DNA of 64,000 nucleotides from Lithodes maja (Eukaryota; Arthropoda; Malacostraca; Decapoda; Lithodidae). The DNA lies in NCBI GenBank assembly GCA_037953745.1, contig JBAKBP010003207.1:1-64000 (forward strand). Direction: 5' to 3'. This document shows, piece after piece, positions 57,198-64,000 of the stretch. Under the pieces are notes generated by a model. It ran no database searches. It was not told the origin of the DNA and was given only the letters and a program-made list of their open reading frames with translations. The position numbers and the translations under genes were made by a program. Each line of letters opens with the position of its first letter. The stretch's first letter is position 1.

Positions 57198-58960
57198 AGT
57201 TTGCGAAGCCCCGTATCCCTCAGCAAGTCAACTCTCCGTAGTTCACTCCCCCAGCTCACAAACCCGTGTCCCCGATGGCTACAGAAAGTGTCCCGGACAG
57301 GTGTCGAGCCTTCCGTACGCTTCTTTACCGCGTGTGCCTCAGCTGCTGACAACCTACCCCGGGCAGTTGCTGCAGCCTTCAGAGACACACCGATACTGTG
57401 AACCAATGACACCGGCTTAGCGGGAGTGTTACTAGGGCACTCACGTGAATAATGGCCTAGCTTCTGACATTTGTAACATTTCACATCCCCAATGGGCTTC
57501 TTCCCTTGTGCGGGCGAAGAAGGGGCCTGACCTTTAGTAAACGGGAGAGGCTTGTGTTTGTAGGTGTTATTAGGTGCAATGCTTTTAGTGTGGTTATGTG
57601 TGTCATAGGATTTGTTATTATCGAAAACTCTGGTGGGTGGGGTATAGCGCCCCTTCTGCCCTGACTCAGCCCTCTGAGCGGCACCGCAACCACGAATCAA
57701 TGATAATCTGAGGTCTGCCATCTTGGCAGCCTCCTCTACTGTCTTGGGACATTTTTCCTTAATGTTCAGCGTTAGATCGGTTCCAGTACATTTGTAAAAC
57801 TGTTCCAGATAGAAAAGTTGCTTAATTTCCTCAGCCGACTCTGCGTGCTCGGACCGAAACCAGTTATTACATGCATCTGTTAAGTCCCGTGCGTGCTCCA
57901 TAAAACTGACGTCGCTCCTCTTATTCACGCCACGGAACTTCAATCTATAAGTTTCGGGTTGCAGTTCGTAGGCCCGGAGCACAGCCTCCTTCACCAGTCC
58001 ATACACGACACTCTCGTCCAGTGACAGTGCATCGTAGGCTTTCAACCCCTTACCCACTAGACGTGATGAAACTAATGCTGCCCATTTAACCTCCGGCCAG
58101 TCATACTCACGACACTTCTTTTCGAAACGAGCAAAAAACTCAGTCACTGCTGTCTCATCAAAAGCGGGTACTAACTTAATTAAATGCGAAAGTGAGTCTG
58201 TAACCCGGTGCCCACCACCGAGATGGCGCCCCGTGGTCTCTACTCTAGACTTCTCGACATCCATTTCAGCCTGGTACCTGGTTGCATCCTGATTGGCTTG
58301 GATTCTAGCAACCTCTATGCGTTCTATACTAGCCTGTTGTATCTGAGTCTCCTGCAGCTTAATCCGTTCTATACTAGCCTGTTGTATCTGAGTCTCCTGC
58401 AGCTTAATCCGTTCTATACTAGCCTGTTGACTCTCTTGCAACTTAAGCTTAGCTAGTTCTAGCTGAAATAACATCTCAGGAGACAGGCCTGGGGGGGGAG
58501 AGCACAAAATGGGGGATCCACACCGAGACGTGTTTACGGGTAAGCCAGCTTGCCATTGAGAACCCTCCTGCTGCATCGTGCTAAGACTCGCTGGCTGAGG
58601 GCCCAGCTCAGGGGTAGAGTGGAATGGAGGCTTGGAGGGAACCCCCCAAGACCCCACTCCACCCACCGCCCCATCGCCATCACCCAACAAACATGCCACC
58701 AAATTCTTCTTGGGCCAACTGTCAGGACAGTCCCGCCCCAAAACCGTGGCTAAACAGCGAAGACCGTAACAATCAATAGCCTGCAGGCGCTGTTCGGTCA
58801 AAGGTGTCTGCAAAAATGCCCGGGCATCCCTCTCTCCACTTATAACACTCCCCTCCCTAAATATCTGCTGTACTTGCTGGTCACTAGGCTGTACCGTGTT
58901 ATCCTCCCCCGTAAATGATGAGTCATTAGACATAGTGCTGGTTATACAATTGCTGTTCAT
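57191..58960 (-). CDS. gag: Gmr1-like gag polyprotein with zinc knuckle
   Basis: 589 residues from ATG 58960. Segments: an N-terminal region with SDQQVQQIFREG; a Gln-rich helix with a 15-residue tandem repeat (QQASIERIKLQETQI, about three times, residues ~178-215); capsid-like region (LVPAFDETAVTEFFARFEKK...WAALVSSRLVGKGLKAYDAL, similar to 43144-43500); zinc knuckle C495-x2-C-x4-H-x4-C508; then the protease start LLRDTG just before the end. The frame leaves protease right after DTG because one G is missing from a G-run near 57187, so gag and pol are split by one base at that point. There is no stop between gag and protease, so the parent probably made a single Gag-Pol. Gag forms the particle and binds element RNA. 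Confidence 0.93.
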   Translation of the reverse strand: MNSNCITSTMSNDSSFTGEDNTVQPSDQQVQQIFREGSVISGERDARAFLQTPLTEQRLQAIDCYGLRCLATVLGRDCPDSWPKKNLVACLLGDGDGAVGGVGSWGVPSKPPFHSTPELGPQPASLSTMQQEGSQWQAGLPVNTSRCGSPILCSPPPGLSPEMLFQLELAKLKLQESQQASIERIKLQETQIQQASIERIKLQETQIQQASIERIEVARIQANQDATRYQAEMDVEKSRVETTGRHLGGGHRVTDSLSHLIKLVPAFDETAVTEFFARFEKKCREYDWPEVKWAALVSSRLVGKGLKAYDALSLDESVVYGLVKEAVLRAYELQPETYRLKFRGVNKRSDVSFMEHARDLTDACNNWFRSEHAESAEEIKQLFYLEQFYKCTGTDLTLNIKEKCPKTVEEAAKMADLRLSLIRGCGAAQRAESGQKGRYTPPTRVFDNNKSYDTHNHTKSIAPNNTYKHKPLPFTKGQAPSSPAQGKKPIGDVKCYKCQKLGHYSRECPSNTPAKPVSLVHSIGVSLKAAATARGRLSAAEAHAVKKRTEGSTPVRDTFCSHRGHGFVSWGSELRRVDLLRDTGLRKLC

Positions 58961-59201
58961 AAAAAAAAAAAAGTGCTTATTACTAATTGCAGTCTCGACT
59001 CACAAAATGTTAAAGATGCTTGAATGACTCTACTCTAGACACCTAACGAAACAATCTGCAAGTCCACCAATACAATAATGACACAATAAAAATTCCTCCA
59101 ATATGCAAGAAAATTCTAGCCAGCTCTACTAGGTAGCATAGAATAGTTCTCCAAAAAACATGTGATAGGATACTACTGAATCTTGTGCAAGGTCGCCATT
59201 T
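58961..59201 (-). other. 5' leader with primer-binding site
   Basis: Short untranslated leader between gag and the 5' LTR. On the element strand the primer-binding site TGGCGACCTTGC lies at 59198-59187, three bases inside the LTR edge. The first 12 bases equal those of the gypsy derivative at 42425. Confidence 0.8.
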
Positions 59202-61636
59202 TGTTACGGCTGGATCGGCAATACATATTCGGGATTCTTGATCGTAGGACAGAAATGGCTTAAGTGACAACGACACGCTCGATTCCAGTCCCAAATACAA
59301 TATGCTCCAGACAACAAAAGCACCAACGCCCTACAGAGTTATCGTCTACGGTAACGAGGTACCTTAACTCGGCGAAAGTGTACAACAGGGGTAGGCTATG
59401 AGGCTAAACTCCCTCAGACATTTATAGGTTACGTTATTACTAAAGAAATGCAATACTCAAGAAACTACATTAATATTAAGCCTCTAATAATGTAGAATAG
59501 AAGCAGGCTAAAGGTATGACAGTGAAATGCTAAATGACAAATGCACACGCCTACTTGAAAGCGCGTGCACTACAATAACTGTCCCCTACTAACATGCACT
59601 AGCATGTAGCATACAAGATGTTCATGATCCAGTAGATACCTAATAATACACATGGGAGGAACATAAATAGTAGTCACTTATTATAATAATGAATCTATAC
59701 TTGGAATAACTAAAAGGTTGCAGGCAACAGTACTGCGCCGGTAGCCTACTACCGCATAGGCTACTTCGCTTCTCTCACTCTGTCTCCCCTCCGAGTCCGT
59801 ATGCGCCCTACGCAACAGAACTCCGGACACAGCAGCAAAACGACAGTGCAGTTAATTGATACATGAAAGTATTAATAGTGTTGTCTTGTGTGTGAGTAAT
59901 GTGTATTGTAAAGGGTTACATACATATACTTAACCCGGGAACTGCGGGGAGACTCTTAAGAGTTCCCCCGGCGGACTGCGGGGAGACTCTTATGAGTGAG
60001 TGAAAAAAAAGATCAACTTTTGACATCGAAATTTGTTTATTTTTTTATTTTTATTTTTTTATTTTTTTATTTTTTTTTGGCCCCTGGGCCATGCAAATTC
60101 TCAGTCCTCTACCTCCCCTCCTTCCCCACTTTCCTCCTCTCCTTCAGTTATCACCTATTTTCCCTGTTATTCCCTTATTCTGAGGTATATTTTCGTGCTA
60201 ACATTAGCGAGTTGCAAGCAGGGTGTTGTCATCACTGATGGCAAGCGAGTGCAAGAGAGAGAGAGAGAGTATCGATCGACTGTGTCTCAGTGGCCTTGGG
60301 GGAAATTGGCGGGAAAGCAGGTTGCCTCACCCATACATTATACAACTCGCGGGCTATATCTCCGATTTTGACCATCTAAACGCTGTTTTCACTCGTTTTA
60401 TTGTTGTTTCAGGTTAATACCTTTATAATCAACCCATAATAAGCGCATATGGATAAGTATTAATGCTATTAATGGCACAATGAATATTTTAGTGACGGAA
60501 ACACCTCAAATACGTCAGCACAGGGGGACGTTTCCAATTACCCCCATGCGCACTTCAGAGGTTAAAGAGAGCTGCAATGCATAGTAAAATAAAGATATAT
60601 CCCACTCATCATCCCCATGTGTTCTAGCTAGCAGGCCAAGTCACAGGAACAACGAGTCCCAGCACCGAAAGCGAGAACCCAGGAGAAGACTGTAGAGAAC
60701 ACAAGGACAGATAAATTACGTTACTCTACTATACCGGCACTACGAGCGAGCTGTAGTCTCGGGTACTACACTCGCTCCTGGCTCGGTAGGCAAATCAAGG
60801 CTAAGTCCTCGTCCCTCTACAGACAACTCCTGGGCATGGTCGGGCTCTTACACATGGCACCAGTCTAGTCACAAATGGGATGATGAGCGGGGCATATAAC
60901 TCGTGAACATGTAGAACGTTCACCAACTATCCTCATCAAGAAGATCGCTGTTCACATTAACCCCTTAAATCTAATACATGTAAATATATGCTTGTCCTAA
61001 GAGTAATACGAGAGGTGAGTGCTGAAACTCCTTTAGGACCTCAAGGGAAGGTTATGCATTTAAATAGAGAGAAGAATGAAATGAGAGTAATGTCGTCAGA
61101 GAGAAAGAGTGCAACAGTGAGAAGTTGGGAGAGAGGGCAAGGGATGTTAGAATCTCAAAGGTTCTAGGCAACCTGGTCATGGAACACACAGCCAGCCTCC
61201 AGGCAGTGTGCTGTACGACAACATGGGCCCAGCCCAGGCAGCGTAGGCAGGCAACAATGGACTACCAACCCTGTCGCGCCTAGCTATAAGCGCAGGGCTG
61301 CCAACCAGTCCATACGTCTGGCAACCCCCCCGGCTGGCAGCGTGGCGCGTTGCTACCCTCTTGCTCTGAAGCCTAACTCACTCTCTCTCTCTGAACTCCC
61401 ATTGTCTCATCTATCAACTTCTCTATTGATACTACATATTAAATGGAAGGTCTCGACATGGCTTAAAACAAAACCCACCACTGGTTAGCACATGACGAGA
61501 CCTTTGCAGAGATACAAAGAACATAGTTATAAGTTGTCACACTCATTGCGGCTGACGGTAGCCAGATCACGGGCGGTACAGTCGAGTACCAAGGAGTACA
61601 ATCAGGTTGCGTTGCAAAGCACTGGGGTGCGTCACA
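59202..61636 (-). mobile_element. 5' LTR of the complete Gmr1-like element, with insert A3
   Basis: Matches 51679-53488 nearly base for base except for a 632-base net insertion at 59930-60565 and a 7-base gap near 61545 (an AATATAC-type word is absent). Without the insert the LTR is about 1,803 bases. Transcription of the element should start here. The insert sits far inside the LTR and may or may not affect it. Confidence 0.95.
59930..60565 (+). mobile_element. TTAA-bounded element, family A copy 3 (A3), inside one LTR
   Basis: Begins TTAACCCGGGAACTGCGGGG and ends GCGCACTTCAGAGGTTAA. The sister LTR has uninterrupted ATATACTTAAAGAGAG at 52401-52416, while here the same words flank the element as ATATACTTAA...GGTTAAAGAGAG. 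This shows directly that the element inserts at TTAA and duplicates it, and that it did so after the gypsy element had integrated. Confidence 0.97.
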
Positions 61637-61835
61637 CAACGTCCATGCTTCGCTTCCGTAAGTCAGTGTCGGGATTACCACACTGTCATGCAAGGACTTC
61701 TTCACTTCCATACTGACCACCCTATTTCATGTTACTGCTTTCAACGTTCCTACAATTAACCTTCTTCCCATGTTGTACCCTCTCCCGCACTTCTTCATCC
61801 ATAGTCCCATCTTTACTCAACACACTTAGTGGATG
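61637..61835 (-). pseudogene. RTE-like LINE, 5' part of the copy split by the gypsy insertion
   Basis: The minus strand reads VLSKDGTMDEEVRERVQHGKK, then VSMEVKKSLHDSVVIPTLTYGSEAWT, the RT region that normally precedes the RMRAMEMNYLR block at 51660. Together with 51264-51678 it forms one LINE, now about 10 kb apart. The copy is broken off near 61835. Confidence 0.85.
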
Positions 61836-62406
61836 GGTTAAGTGCATATAATAGGCTGTTGACTTCAAGTCATGATGCAAAGGTCCCCTTTGGCAGAGAT
61901 GTTCCTTAGGACCATAGAAAAAGAATTATCCAAAGACACAAGCTAGTTCACCTTTCAAATCTGAAATTTGCGCTTTTTTCAAAATGGCCGCCAAAAATAC
62001 ATTTCGCCCAATATCTCTGCTTCTATTATATGTATAATGACAATTTTGGTAGCAAAATGTATGTTTTTGAGGGCAAGAAATCCAATAAATTACTTTTTAA
62101 GTCCATTAATCCATTAGTTTTTACATTTTCATAAACTTAGAATGAAAAAAATAGGAAAATCATGAATGATTTAAGGTGGTCGGCCGGGTATTATGGTCCT
62201 AAATTAAAAAAAATATATATTTGCCTTAACATAGCATTACCTCTTAAGAATTAGCATACTAATATACTATTTATTATGTTTGGGCCATTCCCAATAAGAT
62301 GGGACCAGGAGTCTGCCGAAATTTATTAATACAATCTTTGTTTTGTTTCAGATTAGTTAACATCAGGTCTTCCAGTATTAACAGCTCCCACAGCACATCC
62401 ACTGTC
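61836..62406 (+). other. Upstream region of an unclassified repeated gene
   Basis: Non-coding stretch before the ORF at 62407. It contains an 11-base perfect inverted pair TTAGGACCATA (61906-61916) / TATGGTCCTAA (62192-62202), an AAAATGGCCGCC word near 61981 and a splice-acceptor-like pyrimidine run ending in CAG at about 62336-62351 (TTTGTTTTGTTTCAG). It may be the 5' region and an intron end of the next gene. Confidence 0.4.
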
Positions 62407-63048
62407 ATGGACACTCGTGATTGGAGCCTTTGTTTCATATGCCAGTCAGACAAAAATAATGAAAAAGTTCTATGTCCATCATCATCAATTAGACTTAGAA
62501 ATAATACTGAACAACTCTGTGCATGTTACAAAGAGGTGGTCGAAAATATCCTGGAACTGAAGGCACTAGGTGAGTTGCCTGGCTTTGTGGCCTATGATAT
62601 ATGTGCTGGTGATGTTGGTGGTGGTGATGATAGCACTGTAGTACAGCTAATGATTTCCCAAAGAGTACTATGGCACAAAAGCTGCAGGAATGCTATTGAC
62701 AACCAAAAAGCAAGGAAAAAGCATGAAGAGTCAGTCAGCCCGGTTAAGACAAGACGATTGATGAGTGGTGGCAGGTCAACCACAGAGGCAGCATCCTCAC
62801 AGTCTTCATCATCAAAGGACACAGTTGTCAACACGCCATGTTTCTTCTGTGGAGAGGTGGGGAACAGAAGCGAACTAAGGAAAGCAGCCACTCTTGGATT
62901 GGACACTAAAGTACGAGAATGTGCTGAAGTGTTGGGTGACAAGCATCTGTTAGGTCAACTTTCAGCTGGGGATATGGTTGCCATTGATGCAATTTATCAC
63001 CGTGCATGTCTGACAACTCTACAGAAAAGCTGCAACAGTTGGATGTGA
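62407..63048 (+). CDS. Protein with two CxxC...HxxC zinc-binding-like modules, unclassified
   Basis: From ATG 62407, 213 residues. Two modules of the same plan can be seen: C9-x2-C12 ... H90-x2-C93 (LCFICQ ... WHKSC) and C145-x2-C148 ... H198-x2-C201 (PCFFCGE ... YHRACL). They are linked by a Ser-rich, charged stretch (residues ~110-140). This suggests two treble-clef-like zinc modules in tandem. The frame ends in TGA at 63046-63048, but homologous-looking sequence goes on one frame over. Upstream residues from 62299 are open but pass through a splice-acceptor-like CAG. I recall similar repeated predicted proteins in other invertebrates but cannot name the family; a mobile element origin is likely, not shown. 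Confidence 0.6.
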   Translation: MDTRDWSLCFICQSDKNNEKVLCPSSSIRLRNNTEQLCACYKEVVENILELKALGELPGFVAYDICAGDVGGGDDSTVVQLMISQRVLWHKSCRNAIDNQKARKKHEESVSPVKTRRLMSGGRSTTEAASSQSSSSKDTVVNTPCFFCGEVGNRSELRKAATLGLDTKVRECAEVLGDKHLLGQLSAGDMVAIDAIYHRACLTTLQKSCNSWM

Positions 63049-63049
63049 C

Positions 63050-64000
63050 ATGACTGAAAACCATGCTACTCAAGTCATTAGAGTGCATGTCCTGAATGAG
63101 TTGCAAGACTTTATTGAAGAAAACCGAGGAACAGGGATATTAATGGCAATGGCAGATTTGACAGCACTCTATGATAAGTGCATTGCTGCTCTGGGCTTTC
63201 CTCATCTTAAGTGCAATACAACACGCCTTCGAGAGGACATTGCTCGCCTGATTCCTGACATCAAACCAATCCAAATGAAATGTTGTTGGTCACTTGTATA
63301 TGACGAGGACCTCAGTAAAGCTGTAGGCAACATGGAAGACAACATATCTACTAATGTCTCCATCATCCTCAAGGCAGCCAAAATCCTCCGGAAAGAGTAT
63401 CTGCCCATTAAGCAAGTTTTTACAGGAAGTTTCTCAACCACATGTGAAGGTGATTCAATACCATCTATGCTGAAATCATTCATACACATGCTTCTTTATG
63501 GATCAGACATTCAGCAGGCACCTCCTGAACCAGCAAAGTCCAATATCGCATCCTCGATTGGGCAGCAGATTATTTTCAATTCTGTGAGACGCAGATCCAA
63601 GAAACCTGGAAGCATTCACCGTCACATAAAAGAGCGGGAGACACCAGCTTCACTTTACTTGGCTATAAAATTACATCTCCAAACAGGCAGTTCATCTCTG
63701 ATTGATACAATGCATCAACAAGGACTTTGTGTTTCATATGACCGTTTGAAGGTGTTCAGCACGGATGTTGCCAATTCAGTGATTACCCACTGGGAAAATA
63801 TTGGACTGGTAGTGCCACCCCAGGCACTAAAAGGTGTGTTCACTACAGGTGGATTTGACAACATCGACCACAACCCCTCATCTACAACAGCCAAAATGTC
63901 TCTCCATGGAACATGCATCAGCATCCAGCAGCATTTCTCTTCAGATAACCAACACAGTGAGAACCTCAGTGACATTCAATTTCCAGCTGCCATGGGAAAA
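63050..64000 (+). pseudogene. Continuation of the unclassified protein, open to the window end
   Basis: From ATG 63050 the frame stays open for more than 315 residues and leaves the window. Segments: a helical start (ELQDFIEENRGTGILMAMAD), DEDLSKAVGN, a FTGSFSTTCEGDSIPSML stretch, a basic RRRSKKPGSIHRHIKERETP, CVSYDRLKVFSTDVANSV, and FDNIDHNPSSTTAKMSLHGT. The one-base offset from the ORF at 62407 may be a frameshift in a decayed copy or a small intron. I see no known transposase, RT or integrase motif. The conserved D-N-I-D-H-N stretch may be catalytic, but that is a guess. Confidence 0.55.

Larger units (their letters stand above)
51679..61636 (-). mobile_element. Complete Gmr1-like Ty3/gypsy retrotransposon, about 10 kb
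   Basis: Two ~1.8-kb LTRs (51679-53488 and 59202-61636, the latter lengthened by a 636-base insert), PBS, gag, and pol in the order protease, integrase, RT, RNase H. Flanked by the 4-bp duplication CAAC (51675-51678 and 61637-61640). The LTRs start TGTTACGG and end GCGTCACA on the plus strand and differ by about a dozen substitutions and a 7-base indel by eye over ~1.8 kb, so the insertion is recent. It interrupts an RTE LINE. The genes have two single-base frameshifts, both at homopolymers, so the copy is close to intact. Confidence 0.95.

Noticed and set aside
62299..62406. Start of the unclassified protein at 62299
   Set aside because: The frame is open, but the sequence passes through a splice-acceptor-like pyrimidine run and CAG. 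The ATG at 62407 sits just before the first zinc module and is the better start.

Overview
This window is eukaryotic nuclear DNA, and almost every recognisable feature in it is a transposable element or a tandem repeat. I found no convincing host gene, no rRNA, no functional tRNA and no prokaryotic gene organisation. The mix of AT microsatellites, GA/CT runs, RTE-type LINEs with GATA tails, CR1-, Jockey- and I/R1-like LINEs, Ty3/gypsy elements and many short TTAA-bounded elements suggests an invertebrate, most likely an arthropod such as a decapod crustacean. That is an inference from TE style; no species-diagnostic gene is present.

Layout. 1-2524: 3' end of a Gmr1-like gypsy element (RNase H tail plus LTR). 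2785-3563: two TTAA-bounded short elements. 5285-6746: an RTE LINE tail and a CR1-like RT fragment. 9350-9838: another TTAA element. 10078-12190: Jockey-like LINE (minus) with a TTAA element inside its RT. 12911-15862: LINE with RT plus RNase H (minus). 15870-17455: truncated LTR. 17463-21165: ~560-bp tandem repeat rich in TGACCTTGACC words, split by a TTAA element that itself holds two more. 21640-22204: second copy of the Jockey-like LINE. 24290-30753: 5'-truncated Gmr1-like element whose pol is split by two adjacent TTAA elements. 32360-34644: CpG-rich block interrupted by a solo LTR with a 4-bp target duplication. 35100-39117: LINE remnants, palindromic AT repeats, and a tandem array of tRNA-headed SINE-like units. 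39118-41422: hAT-like DNA transposon inside a (TA)n tract. 41445-50827: gypsy deletion derivative with a near-complete CR1 LINE (43565-47965) inside its gag. 51264-61835: an RTE LINE split by a complete ~10-kb Gmr1-like gypsy element, one of whose LTRs carries a TTAA element. 61840-64000: a protein with two CxxC...HxxC modules, probably of a mobile family I cannot classify, running off the window.

Three results stand out. First, both well-preserved gypsy pol genes have integrase upstream of reverse transcriptase (PR-INT-RT-RH), the copia-like order known from Gmr1-type elements. Second, short TTAA-bounded elements are very abundant (eleven clear insertions and one remnant), and several can be proved by empty sites within this same window: one LTR of a pair, a neighbouring tandem-repeat unit, and the reading frames of RT genes. 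No transposase ORF for them is visible here. Third, the ~560-bp repeat carries dense TGACCT half-sites, including perfect DR1-type nuclear-receptor motifs.

Best-supported relative ages: RTE LINE, then Gmr1 element (target duplication CAAC), then TTAA element in its LTR; tandem repeat, then element A1, then elements B1 and C1; (TA)n tract, then gypsy derivative, then CR1 LINE.
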